A stretch of DNA of 43,436 nt from Lachnospiraceae bacterium. GTDB taxonomy: Bacteria; Bacillota; Clostridia; Lachnospirales; Lachnospiraceae. This document shows positions 23,841 to 31,182 of this stretch, piece by piece. Every line of letters starts with the position of its first letter. Position 1 is the first letter of the stretch. The translations under genes were made by a program, and so were the position numbers. Location: positions 1 through 43,436 of the forward strand of contig CAAGFP010000099.1 in NCBI GenBank assembly GCA_900769175.1. Direction: 5' to 3'. The notes beneath the pieces were generated by a model, which was given only the letters and a program-made list of their open reading frames with translations, did no database searches and had not been told where the DNA came from.

Positions 23841-24389
23841 TCAACACCCCCATGATGCATTCATTCTTGCGATTTCGTCCGGTGTCATGGTTTCTATGCC
23901 GAGATTTTTCGCCTCGCTCACAATGCCATCGATAAATATCGACATTTCCTTTGTGTCGAATTCGCTGGAACCTTTCAAAGCCCGGTAATGTGTAAACTCT
24001 GTACCGTTTACAGTGCCGGTGCCGATTCGTTCCAGATACCGATAGAATTTCGTCACATCGATATCTGACCGGACGGAGAATACGATTTTATTTCCCTCTC
24101 CGTCCTCTGCAATCTGACCGTAACGCTTCAACATTTCGACATATACATCCTCTTTGTCAGTCCGCAAAACATTCGCAATTTCCGTCATTAACACCCAGGC
24201 ATAAGCATTGCTGTTAAGGCTTCTTTTACGCTTTACAGGCTCGATTTTCACCGTGTAATCCTTTTCCGGGTCAATGATGTTATTGGCGTAAAATTGCGCA
24301 ACCTCTTTGCCTTGACCTTTGGCAAATACGATGGTCAAAAGTGTTTCATCATAATGCAGTTTTGGCGATTCGATTTTCTTGATTCTCAT
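23841..24389 (-). CDS. NinB-like recombination protein
   Basis: A 182-aa protein. The KRKRSLNSNAYAWVLMTEIA segment (about residues 53-72) and following EMLKRYGQIAE match the NinB/Orf family that binds single-stranded DNA and aids phage recombination mediator loading. Beta-rich N-terminus, helical C-terminus with DEIARMNASWGC end. It overlaps the upstream gene by an ATGA junction. Confidence 0.75.
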   Translation of the reverse strand: MRIKKIESPKLHYDETLLTIVFAKGQGKEVAQFYANNIIDPEKDYTVKIEPVKRKRSLNSNAYAWVLMTEIANVLRTDKEDVYVEMLKRYGQIAEDGEGNKIVFSVRSDIDVTKFYRYLERIGTGTVNGTEFTHYRALKGSSEFDTKEMSIFIDGIVSEAKNLGIETMTPDEIARMNASWGC

Positions 24390-24670
24390 AAATAGCTCCT
24401 GCCAATTAGTGATATAAACTCTTCTCTGCTGTGTGTTTCTTCATATTTCCTTTGGCACATTTCTTTCAGATAAAGGTCAACCTCTCTGCAATTATGTGGG
24501 GTTTCGTTATGGCTGCCGGCAATGTGCATATCATGCCGGAGCCACACCCAGAAACCATTCTTTTCGCTTGCATTCCTATTTGGTCCGAAGTAAATATGAT
24601 GTTTGTCCAGATCCATTGTGCTTCCGGTCAGGAAACACACCTTTTCATCCTGCAAAATCGATTTACTCAT
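24386..24670 (-). CDS. Small HNH-like / NinG-type protein (94 aa)
   Basis: Starts MSKSILQDEKVCFLTGSTMD and continues LDKHHIYFGPNRNASEKNGF, VWLRHDMHIAGSHNETPHNC. The DKHH and GSHNETPH histidine groups fit a compact HNH-type metal site. It could be a recombination-linked nuclease. ATG 24670 (ribosome site GAGGAGAGCCGAA) is chosen because the longer frame lacks one. Embedded in the recombination gene cluster. Confidence 0.6.
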   Translation of the reverse strand: MSKSILQDEKVCFLTGSTMDLDKHHIYFGPNRNASEKNGFWVWLRHDMHIAGSHNETPHNCREVDLYLKEMCQRKYEETHSREEFISLIGRSYL

Positions 24671-25274
24671 TTCGGCTCTCCTCAATATCACGGAGAATCA
24701 ACAGACATTTTCCGTGTTCTTCTTTGCTCATGGTCTTCATTGACTTTGCGCCGGCCTGTTTTGCGATGGCTCTGTAATCAACGCCAAGCTGTTCGCAGCG
24801 TTCCAGGAATATCTTCTTTTCCTGCGCTGTAGCAAGGCCATCGCCATCATTCTTCGGTTTTGACTGTGCCTTTTGTCTTTCTTGCTCCTGCTGCCTGATA
24901 GCATTTTCAACCTCTTCAGCTGAAGCAATGGAAGAATCAACACCGATACCGCAGAATCCCAACGCCCTGCCTACTGCGGATGTCTCGCAGTTTTCGATAT
25001 ATGAAGTTTTGTTGATATATGAGCTGCTTTCCTTTTCCTGTGCTGTGCCTGTGGCTAAAATCCTTCCGGCACCATCGAATACAGTTGCTTTCATTGTGAC
25101 AATTCCGCCGCCATTCTTATCCGCTGTAATATTTACGATTTCGGTTGCGATAGTGCCGTTCGGCTCAATCTCTCTAAACGCCATAACCCTTTTATTTACT
25201 TCTACATAGCCCTTTCCCTTAACGTCAACGGTTGTAAGGCTTTCATTCACTCTCTTTAAATCTTTCCATTCCAT
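24663..25274 (-). CDS. Putative single-strand annealing (ERF/Rad52-like) protein
   Basis: A 203-aa protein. The core KGYVEVNKRVMAFREIEPNG, KATVFDGAGRILATGTAQEK and SSYINKTSYIENCETSAVGR followed by ALGFCGIGVD is a widespread phage family next to Gp157. It resembles the beta-hairpin plus helix plan of ERF/Rad52 annealing proteins, but I cannot confirm the fold by eye. The C-terminal tail is a mobile Gln/Lys-rich linker plus a small helical domain. ATG 25274 follows AGTAGGTGACGAC. Confidence 0.55.
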   Translation of the reverse strand: MEWKDLKRVNESLTTVDVKGKGYVEVNKRVMAFREIEPNGTIATEIVNITADKNGGGIVTMKATVFDGAGRILATGTAQEKESSSYINKTSYIENCETSAVGRALGFCGIGVDSSIASAEEVENAIRQQEQERQKAQSKPKNDGDGLATAQEKKIFLERCEQLGVDYRAIAKQAGAKSMKTMSKEEHGKCLLILRDIEESRNE

Positions 25275-25282
25275 GTCGTCAC

Positions 25283-25753
25283 CTACTTTATTTGCATGCT
25301 GATGTTTTCTACCAAACAACATCCATCAACTTCAATTCCGCTCTTGATTGCATTTTTAATCTTCACCTTGTCCGGCTCCGGGTCTTTGTACCGCAGGTAG
25401 TCATCAGGTACAAGTTCCATATTGCATTCAACTGCTTCTGATCTCCTGTAAGATACACTCGCCCTGGTGCTCTTAAATGTTGCACCGTCCAGCATCCGCT
25501 GAAGATAATCTGTCAGTCTGTCAGCTTCATTCTTTGCCCGCTTCTCCTTTTCTGCAAAGCTATCTTTTTCTGCCTTATATGCCGCAGCATCGGACCGCAG
25601 ATTCTTTACCAGCAGGCAGATGTTCTCCACCTTGGTATCTCTGGCAAGCTCCAGCTTGTCCAGTTCATCTGCGTTCATGATTTCGCCGGTTTCTTCGTCT
25701 ACTTCAAATTCAAAGTCTCTCAGTTCTGCAACAATCTCGTATAATGTGCTCAT
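25283..25753 (-). CDS. Siphovirus Gp157 family protein
   Basis: A 156-aa protein of the Gp157 type: MSTLYEIVAELRDFEFEVDE, a long central coiled coil (YKAEKDSFAEKEKRAKNEAD), then RLTDYLQRMLDGATFKS and RASVSYRRSEAVE, ending EVDGCCLVENISMQIK. The family is linked to phage resistance and recombination modules; the biochemical role is not known. It precedes the annealing-like protein. Confidence 0.85.
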   Translation of the reverse strand: MSTLYEIVAELRDFEFEVDEETGEIMNADELDKLELARDTKVENICLLVKNLRSDAAAYKAEKDSFAEKEKRAKNEADRLTDYLQRMLDGATFKSTRASVSYRRSEAVECNMELVPDDYLRYKDPEPDKVKIKNAIKSGIEVDGCCLVENISMQIK

Positions 25754-25755
25754 TT

Positions 25756-26070
25756 TTATCTCCTCTCTAAATTCGCTAAAATCAGTTCTAACGCTGTGTT
25801 ATGGTCTGTATTGAGGTATTTACTCACTTCGCTAATAAAATCGCTCACAGCCTCATTTACAAAGCCTAAACAGCTATCACAATAGTTCGATTCACTTTCG
25901 ATTGGTTCACCGCATATTACGCACTCTCTCGCCTCTTCCACTGCTTCAGATCCGCAGTAAGGGCATGAGTAAAATTTGCCGTATGCAGGAGTGCCCCAAA
26001 ACTCGCCAATTTGTTCCGTCGTTACGATTGGCTCTTCAAATGTGCTTCTGCAATCTCCGCATATGTTCAT
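25756..26070 (-). CDS. Zinc-ribbon protein (104 aa)
   Basis: Four CxxC pairs: CGDC, CPYC, CVIC and CDSC (in SNYCDSCLGF), giving two probable zinc ribbons, followed by a helical C-terminus (SDFISEVSKYLNTDHNTALE). ATG 26070 overlaps the stop of the upstream HNH gene (ATGA). Could be a DNA-binding adaptor or transcription regulator; function unknown. Confidence 0.65.
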   Translation of the reverse strand: MNICGDCRSTFEEPIVTTEQIGEFWGTPAYGKFYSCPYCGSEAVEEARECVICGEPIESESNYCDSCLGFVNEAVSDFISEVSKYLNTDHNTALELILANLERR

Positions 26071-26774
26071 CGTTTCGTCGCCTTTCTCTTTAATGGTGCA
26101 AGTGCTTCTTCGTTTCGTGGACATCCTCTGTAGATGCGGTTGTAAATCGTGTCACGGTTTATGCCGGTAATATCCGCCCATTCCGAAATGGTGTGCACCT
26201 TGCCATATGCAGCTATGTAAATGGTAAATCTCGTGTTGTTCTGCTGCTCCTTCCGGGTAGCCCACCGGCAGTTTTCCGGGCAATAGTTACCATTTACGTC
26301 AATCCGGTCTATGCTTAGCCCTCTTTGGTATCCGTTCTCCATTGCCCAGCGATAGAAGTTCATGAAATCGTGCCATTCCTCGCACACTGTAATTCCTCTT
26401 CCGCCGTATATCCGGTATTTATGGTTTTTCGGATTTTCGCACCTTGCTTTCATGCCTCTCCATACAGAGTGCAGCGGGTGATTGGTTTTGCCGTGTATGG
26501 TATGTACTTCCGTTTTATAGCATCCGCATGACCTCGCCTTTCCACTTTTCAGCCGGTCTCCACGGATTACCTTTTCATTCCCGCAATCGCATTTACATTT
26601 GAAGTATCGATGGTGGCTTTTGTCTATTCCTTCGTACTTTATTACAATAAGTCTTCCAAACCTTTCTCCGATTAGAATTGGTTGACGTTTTCCAAATTTT
26701 GTGTTAACATTTTCTTGACTATTTACGCCTGCTGCTTTGGTTGCCGCCATCAGCAGGTTTTTTTCATTCATCAT
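26067..26774 (-). CDS. HNH-like endonuclease with DNA-binding repeats (235 aa)
   Basis: Features: GERFGRLIVIKYEGID, Zn-binding CKCDCGNEKVIRGDRL and SCGCYKTEVHTIHG; HNH-like core with RGMKARCENPKNHKYRIYGG, LSIDRIDVNGNYCPENCRWA; C-terminal helix-turn-helix (ISEWADITGINRDTIYNRIY). The arrangement is that of AP2/HNH homing-type nucleases that spread between phages. ATG 26774 has ribosome site AAGGAAGGGG. It sits inside the early operon, so it may be a free-standing homing endonuclease (inference). Confidence 0.7.
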   Translation of the reverse strand: MMNEKNLLMAATKAAGVNSQENVNTKFGKRQPILIGERFGRLIVIKYEGIDKSHHRYFKCKCDCGNEKVIRGDRLKSGKARSCGCYKTEVHTIHGKTNHPLHSVWRGMKARCENPKNHKYRIYGGRGITVCEEWHDFMNFYRWAMENGYQRGLSIDRIDVNGNYCPENCRWATRKEQQNNTRFTIYIAAYGKVHTISEWADITGINRDTIYNRIYRGCPRNEEALAPLKRKATKR

Positions 26775-27021
26775 CCACATCCCCTTCCTTTTCCATGATG
26801 CAGAAGAAGCGCACTCCGTTGATTTCCCGATACAGCTTCTTATGTTCCTTCTGGCTAAACGTTCTGTCGATTTCGTACCGGTCAAAGTACCGGAAGAATG
26901 CGTCGGATGCCATGTGGACTTCCTTTCCGCGGAATATGCCGACTTCAATTAATCCACATTCATTGCTGAGGTTTTTAATTTCATTCAGCAATTCGCAAAT
27001 TCTTTCGATTCTCTTGTTCAT
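26764..27021 (-). CDS. Hypothetical early protein (85 aa)
   Basis: Starts MNKRIERICELLNEIKNLSN and has a helical N-terminus followed by a small beta segment (NGVRFFCIMEKEGD). It overlaps the HNH gene start by 11 bases. Unrecognised. Confidence 0.6.
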   Translation of the reverse strand: MNKRIERICELLNEIKNLSNECGLIEVGIFRGKEVHMASDAFFRYFDRYEIDRTFSQKEHKKLYREINGVRFFCIMEKEGDVDDE

Positions 27022-27023
27022 TT

Positions 27024-27611
27024 TTATTCCTCCTTATCTCCATAAAATCTTGTTCCGTCTATCTGTCCCCGGAATTCTTTGTCCGCAGTCCAGTACGGCG
27101 GTTCGATTAACTTCCATGCATAAAAGTGTGTCGTTGGATATTCCAACACGCTTTCGCCATCGTCAAAGGTAAATCTGACGGCATCTTTTACCATGTCACT
27201 TACTTCACCTTCATAGGGTGCTGCGAACTGGTACGGTGCTAAGCAAACCTCTACAATGGTTTGTTCTCTGGTATAGCACCGGTCCTTGATGGTCTGTGCT
27301 ACTGCCATCTGGCATTCCAAGCTTTCGCCCCTGGCTTCTGATGCTACAATCCGTTCCACCAGATCCCGCTCGTAATCGGTAAGACGGAAAACCGCCGTAT
27401 CTTCGAGGTATTCAACCTCTTCTTCGACGGTTTCTACCGCTACCGAAATTGTATCTGCTGGAATGAATTCTTCCGGCTGCACTGGCTTTGCTTCTGCACA
27501 TGACATTGAAATCATGATGGCACCGACTGTAATCAGCAGTGTTACCGGCTTCCAGAACCTACTCATGCACCACGCAATGCTGTGTTTCCTGATTATGTAC
27601 TGTTTCTTCAT
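27024..27611 (-). CDS. SleB-type cell-wall hydrolase with N-terminal membrane anchor
   Basis: A 195-aa protein. A signal or anchor helix (WKPVTLLITVGAIMISMSCA) lies at residues 20-42. The Hydrolase_2/SleB-like catalytic domain begins LTDYERDLVERIVASEARGE (Glu in ASEARG as likely catalytic residue) and continues CQMAVAQTIKDRC, then FYAWKLIEPPYW. It probably cuts peptidoglycan. Its position in the early operon, far from the lysis genes, is odd. The ATG follows AGAAAGGAACGAAG and overlaps the preceding gene by 53 bases. Confidence 0.78.
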   Translation of the reverse strand: MKKQYIIRKHSIAWCMSRFWKPVTLLITVGAIMISMSCAEAKPVQPEEFIPADTISVAVETVEEEVEYLEDTAVFRLTDYERDLVERIVASEARGESLECQMAVAQTIKDRCYTREQTIVEVCLAPYQFAAPYEGEVSDMVKDAVRFTFDDGESVLEYPTTHFYAWKLIEPPYWTADKEFRGQIDGTRFYGDKEE

Positions 27612-27819
27612 CTTCGTTCCTTTCTACGTCGTTATATCCGTTAATTTCCATGTATTCTGCTACCTTTTTCGGGTACAGTGTGTAGTTGTATGTTTTGTGT
27701 CCCGGAAGCTTAAACGCTGTACCGAAAGGAAAAACGCCTAACTGCAACCCTGCTCTTATGGTTCCAGGCGATTTGCCTAATGCCTTCGCCACTTCTGCGA
27801 TAGTCACTTGATTCACCAC
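27559..27819 (-). CDS. Xis/MerR-like small DNA-binding protein
   Basis: An 86-aa protein. The N-terminal winged-helix pattern TIAEVAKALGKSPGTIRAGL and following GHKTYNYTLYPKKVAEYM resemble excisionase or MerR-type helix-turn-helix proteins. The start is GTG: either 27819 or a GTG near 27807 with AAAGGTGG at better spacing. As the second gene of the early operon it may act as excisionase or regulator (inference). Confidence 0.65.
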   Translation of the reverse strand: MVNQVTIAEVAKALGKSPGTIRAGLQLGVFPFGTAFKLPGHKTYNYTLYPKKVAEYMEINGYNDVERNEDEETVHNQETQHCVVHE

Positions 27820-27840
27820 CTTTCTATTTCACAAATACGC

Positions 27841-28047
27841 TTAAAGCGGATTAACGGGTAAAAAAATAATCTCGTCATAGGTTCTGCCATAAAGTTTGCA
27901 CAGTGCATCAATCTTGTCCACCTTCGGCATTGCTTTTCCGCTTTCCCAATTCGATAATGTCTTATTGCTAATTTCAAGTTTATTAGCAACCTCTTTCTGA
28001 GTTAATCCAGCATTCACCCTTGCGGCTCTTAATGTGATATTTCCCAT
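27841..28047 (-). CDS. Cro-like XRE-family repressor
   Basis: A 68-aa HTH_3 protein: ITLRAARVNAGLTQKEVANK followed by LEISNKTLSNWESGKAMPKV, a classical helix-turn-helix. ATG 28047 with AGAAAGGAGCATAAAT. First gene of the early operon, opposite the larger repressor. A copy of the AAGCGGATT operator overlaps its stop codon (27844-27852). Confidence 0.85.
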   Translation of the reverse strand: MGNITLRAARVNAGLTQKEVANKLEISNKTLSNWESGKAMPKVDKIDALCKLYGRTYDEIIFLPVNPL

Positions 28048-28227
28048 ATTTATGCTCCTTTCTAAAAAATACCCCGTCTGCATTTACACTGGCTTCGGAC
28101 AGTCCTTGGCTGCATTAGGCGGGCTGTTTCCAGCCCTGTGTGTATGATGTTGTATAAGGAAGGCATTAACCTTGCTTTCACTTTTCCATATTTGTTCTTT
28201 CATTTATACGCTTTAAGCGGATTTTCT
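28048..28227 (-). promoter_or_regulatory. Early transcript leader with GNRA hairpin and small frame
   Basis: About 180 bases between the early promoter start and the Cro-like gene. The hairpin GGGCTG-GAAA-CAGCCC (28121-28136 on the minus strand) has a GNRA loop. A 39-codon open frame (28203 to 28084, beginning MKEQIWKSESKVNA) starts near the transcript 5' end but has no ribosome site. Could be a regulatory leader; coding use is doubtful. Confidence 0.4.
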
Positions 28228-28310
28228 AATGATATATTACTATATTGAAATAATTTTGTCAACACCAAAAGCGGATTATTTTTCTAAAAATATTTACTTT
28301 TAAGCGGATT
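28215..28310. promoter_or_regulatory. Switch operators: three AAGCGGATT sites
   Basis: AAGCGGATT occurs at 28215-28223, 28269-28277 and 28302-28310 between the divergent repressor and Cro-like genes, plus once at 27844-27852. The 28215 and 27844 copies are extended to near-palindromes (CGCTTTAAGCG and CGCTTAAAGCG). The sites flank the minus-strand promoter and lie in the spacer of the plus-strand one. Confidence 0.75.
28234..28262 (-). promoter_or_regulatory. Early (lytic) promoter
   Basis: On the minus strand: -35 TTGACA (28257-28262), 17-base spacer, -10 TAATAT (28234-28239). Near-consensus sigma-A promoter driving the Cro-like gene and early operon; operators lie upstream and just below its start. 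Confidence 0.85.
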
Positions 28311-28321
28311 TGTTGTAAAAT
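28293..28321 (+). promoter_or_regulatory. Repressor promoter
   Basis: -35 TTTACT (28293-28298), 17-base spacer, -10 TAAAAT (28316-28321). The operator at 28302-28310 lies inside the spacer, so bound repressor or Cro would block it. Confidence 0.65.
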
Positions 28322-28350
28322 AAGTAAAAAATATAAGGCGGTGAAAAAAC

Positions 28351-28764
28351 ATGTCGAACTTAGGAAATAAAGAAATAATGGCAGAAAATCTAAAGTATTA
28401 TATTGAAAGAAGAGGAATATCGCAGAAAGATTTCGCCGAAATTGTTGGTGTTAGTACTTCTACTGTTAATGACTGGGTAAAAGCAAAGAAATATCCACGC
28501 ATAGATAAGATTGAACTCGCCGCAGCGTATTTTGGCATACTAAAATCTGATTTGATTGAAAAGAGAGTAACTGAAGAAATGGGAAAAAATAGTGATATCG
28601 CTGTAGACATCACTATTAGACTTGGATCTGATATTAAATTCCGTAAAATCGTTAAAAGAGCTTATGAAGATAACGATTTTTTTGAATTAGCTGATACACT
28701 TTGTAATCTTGATTCTGAACAGATTTTAAGTGTTAAAGCTATGTTAGGCACACTTTTGAAGTAG
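28351..28764 (+). CDS. CI-like XRE-family phage repressor
   Basis: A 137-aa protein. N-terminal HTH_3 (GISQKDFAEIVGVSTSTVND, WVKAKKYPRIDKIELAA, about residues 18-55), then a short linker and a C-terminal helical dimerisation segment without a recognisable LexA-type peptidase Ser-Lys pair. Maintains lysogeny by binding AAGCGGATT operators (inference). Induction would then depend on another signal, such as an anti-repressor, not RecA cleavage. Confidence 0.85.
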   Translation: MSNLGNKEIMAENLKYYIERRGISQKDFAEIVGVSTSTVNDWVKAKKYPRIDKIELAAAYFGILKSDLIEKRVTEEMGKNSDIAVDITIRLGSDIKFRKIVKRAYEDNDFFELADTLCNLDSEQILSVKAMLGTLLK

Positions 28765-28848
28765 TTTGTATATGTAGTCAATCAATTGTGTATCATGTGT
28801 GCTTTCAAGCATTTTTATTATAGCTTCAATATATTCTTGTTTATTCAT
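28744..28848 (-). CDS. Small protein antisense to the repressor 3' end (34 aa)
   Basis: ATG 28848 preceded by AGAAAGGATGGTATATT; encodes MNKQEYIEAIIKMLESTHDT and fourteen residues, ending inside the last codons of the repressor on the other strand. The pattern resembles small helical proteins often found beside phage repressors. Translation is plausible because of the strong ribosome site. Confidence 0.45.
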   Translation of the reverse strand: MNKQEYIEAIIKMLESTHDTQLIDYIYKLLQKCA

Positions 28849-29063
28849 AATATACCATCCTTTCTGGGGTGAAACAATTACACCAAAAGTTTATTATACG
28901 GATTTTCCGAAATCAATAATTTTTGGGACAAATGGAATATTCTAAAAAATTCGTATTATTGGATAGCCAGATTGATGTGGGGGGTTTTGTTAAATATATA
29001 CCGAAAAAGAATCACAAAAAACAAAATTATTTTGAAAAAATTTCGTTAAAAAAGGGGATTTAA
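28849..29063. other. Intergenic region upstream of the integrase
   Basis: AT-rich, no gene. It contains two dyads: GGTG-N9-CACC near 28868-28884, and GATTT-TCCG-AAATC near 28903-28916. These could be operators or integrase arm sites. The integrase ribosome site AAAAAGGGGATTTAA lies at the right edge. Confidence 0.4.
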
Positions 29064-30350
29064 ATGGCAAGACGATTTCCAAACGGATACGGCGGGATAA
29101 CCCGCCTTAAGGGTAAACGATCAAAACCATATATGGCTTATGTAAGTGAGATGGTATGTAATCCGGGTGCTGATATTACGCCTAAGCTTCAAAAGGATCT
29201 GGGTGCCAAAATCGAGGCAATAAAAGAGGCATCTGATATCGAGGATATCAGTGAAGCGTATGCTGGTTTCCTTTGTGAACTGTTTACCAGCACCGGAACA
29301 TCGGCAGATGATTACAAGGAAATGCTGCTGGCAGAAGCAGAAAAGGAAATCAAGAAACGTACTTTTAAGCAAAAGCAGGTAAAAAAAGCAATTGGATATT
29401 TCAAAACATCGCAGGAAGCCAACATTGCTCTTGCGGAATACAACAAGAATCCGTTCGACATTGACAAACGGAAGATAACATTCCGTGAGGTGTATGAGCT
29501 TGCATATAAGGATGCAAAGATAGATTCTAAATCGGTATCATCCATCAAGGGATATCGGTCATCTATCGCGAAATGTGAGTCTGTAAACAACATGCTGATT
29601 GCAGAAGTAAAGTATACGCACCTGCAAGCGATCATCGACAGCTATTCCGATAAATCTGCATCCACATTAAATAACATCATGCTTACATTCAGTCTGATTT
29701 ATTCATATGCCATGAAAAATGAGCTTGTGGACAAAAACGCAGCTGAATTTGTTAAAATCAATGAACACAAAGAGAAAGGAGAAAAGATGCCATTTACGAG
29801 GGAAGAAGTTAATTATTTATGGGACCATCTTGACTGGACTTACAAGAGCAAGAGGACCAGCAAACTCGACGGCGAAACTCTTTCCGATATTCTGCTGATA
29901 CTGATATACACCGGTATGCGGATTGAGGAGCTGTTAAACGTGAAATCGGATGAAGTGCATATCACAGAAAGGTATATTGACCTGCGAGGCACTAAGACAA
30001 AAGCAGCAAAGAGGCTTATTCCGATTCATAAAAAAATTGAACCGCTGATTGAATCCAGGCTTGCAATGGGCGGTGAATATCTGATTGTAAGTAAGCTTGG
30101 AGAAAGGATTAGATATACCCAGTTGACGCAGAGCATGTTAAAGCTGTTTTCAGAAGAAACGAAAATCAATCACAACTTCCACGAAGCCAGACATTCATTC
30201 GCGACATACACAAAAGCATCGCAACTTGAACCGACCTTGCGGCAATTTATCATGGGTCATGCAAACAAAGACATCACCGATGATATATATACGCATCCGG
30301 AAGTATTACTGCCGGAACTGATAAAAGAAATTGACAAGCTGGATATATAA
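29064..30350 (+). CDS. int: Tyrosine-type site-specific integrase
   Basis: A 428-aa phage integrase. Arm-binding N-terminus (GGITRLKGKRSKPYMAYVSE, the clostridial type), core-binding SAM-like domain (about 145-245), catalytic domain with Arg286 in TGMRIEEL, Lys in TKTKAAKRLIPI, HEARH with His373 and Arg376, His399 in MGHANK, and nucleophile Tyr409 in DDIYTH. All catalytic residues present. It lies on the plus strand, as does the repressor. Confidence 0.95.
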   Translation: MARRFPNGYGGITRLKGKRSKPYMAYVSEMVCNPGADITPKLQKDLGAKIEAIKEASDIEDISEAYAGFLCELFTSTGTSADDYKEMLLAEAEKEIKKRTFKQKQVKKAIGYFKTSQEANIALAEYNKNPFDIDKRKITFREVYELAYKDAKIDSKSVSSIKGYRSSIAKCESVNNMLIAEVKYTHLQAIIDSYSDKSASTLNNIMLTFSLIYSYAMKNELVDKNAAEFVKINEHKEKGEKMPFTREEVNYLWDHLDWTYKSKRTSKLDGETLSDILLILIYTGMRIEELLNVKSDEVHITERYIDLRGTKTKAAKRLIPIHKKIEPLIESRLAMGGEYLIVSKLGERIRYTQLTQSMLKLFSEETKINHNFHEARHSFATYTKASQLEPTLRQFIMGHANKDITDDIYTHPEVLLPELIKEIDKLDI

Positions 30351-30707
30351 AAAACTACAGATAACGGTATAAAATTTGTTATCTATACGTTACCTATAGT
30401 TCGAAATCGTGTGGTTTTTGACGGTTTTTTCAAGTTTATGTAAGTAATTAAAACCGTTGAAAAATACAGGTTTATCAAGGCTTGGCACACATTTTGCTTA
30501 ATATTTATTCGATAAACTATTCCTATCTTTGGTTACAAAGTAATCAACATTTCAAGAGCCTATAAGCATTGGAAAACAGCCATTCTTATAGGCTTTTATC
30601 TTTTTTGCATGAGTAAAAATGTTACCTAATTGTAGCTTGCAATTTAATTCTGTGTGAATCCATAGAGATGTTTCACAGGATTATTATAACCTATTTTTGC
30701 CAATAAT
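30351..30707. other. Probable attP region downstream of the integrase
   Basis: No gene in 357 bases. Contents: inverted repeat AGATAAC-N12-GTTATCT (30359-30384), inverted repeat ACGGTTTT...AAAACCGT (30421-30457), direct repeats GTTACCTA at 30389-30396 and 30621-30628, and the long hairpin at 30557-30594. Position after int and this density of sites suggest attP with arm sites; the crossover core cannot be fixed without a bacterial junction. Confidence 0.5.
30557..30606 (+). terminator. Terminator-like hairpin after the integrase
   Basis: Perfect 10-base arms AGCCTATAAG (30557-30566) and CTTATAGGCT (30585-30594), internal TGG/CCA pairing, then TTTATCTTTTTT. Could end the integrase transcript; also a candidate att core. 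Confidence 0.7.
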
Positions 30708-30750
30708 CAACCAAAAATTGGTTGACTGTATGCCCTGCCGGGTGTATAAA
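30708..30750 (+). promoter_or_regulatory. Promoter of the lipoprotein pair with overlapping palindrome
   Basis: -35 TTGACT (30722-30727), 17-base spacer, -10 TATAAA (30745-30750). A perfect dyad CAACCAA-AAA-TTGGTTG (30708-30724) overlaps the -35, a likely operator. Independent control from the switch suggests expression in the lysogen. Confidence 0.75.
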
Positions 30751-30782
30751 TTTGGTAGAAAAATTATGCGAGGTGGAAAATT

Positions 30783-31172
30783 ATGGACGCATTAAAGAGA
30801 TTATTATCCGTTTTATTTATGATGGTTTTTTTGTTGTGCGGTTGTTCAGATCAGGAAGAAAAAACAACTCCTCCTGCACCAGAAGAACCTTCGCAAGTAA
30901 TATCAGAAGAATCAGAAGACGTATCTTACATAGAGGATACATTCACATATGAAGATATAGACATGCAGTCTGTAGATTCATCTGCTCTTTCGCAAGTAGG
31001 TTATGATTATTCTCATGAAATGCTGGCAATACGTTTTAGAGAAAACAACGAACACATTTACGTTTATTGCGATGTTCCATCAGAAGTTTATGAGGAATTT
31101 ATTTCTGCCGATTCGTTAGGACGATATTACAATTCATACATAAAAGGACAGTATAGCAGTGATAAGTATTAA
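30783..31172 (+). CDS. Lipoprotein with KTSC domain
   Basis: A 129-aa protein. Signal peptide with lipobox LLCGC (residues about 17-21), an acidic linker, then a KTSC domain (about 65-125): SSALSQVGYDYSHEMLAIRF, VYCDVPSEVYEEFISADSLG and RYYNSYIKGQY match the family pattern. KTSC proteins are poorly understood. A surface lipoprotein expressed from a prophage's own promoter is the usual form of superinfection exclusion (as in streptococcal Ltp) or another lysogenic-conversion trait; this is inference. Ribosome site GCGAGGTGGAAAATT. Confidence 0.75.
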   Translation: MDALKRLLSVLFMMVFLLCGCSDQEEKTTPPAPEEPSQVISEESEDVSYIEDTFTYEDIDMQSVDSSALSQVGYDYSHEMLAIRFRENNEHIYVYCDVPSEVYEEFISADSLGRYYNSYIKGQYSSDKY

Positions 31173-31182
31173 GGAGTAAAAC

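Noticed and set aside
30722..30952. 76-codon plus-strand frame overlapping the KTSC lipoprotein
   Set aside because: It starts inside the promoter itself and lies in an alternative frame of the lipoprotein gene, which has a proper ribosome site.
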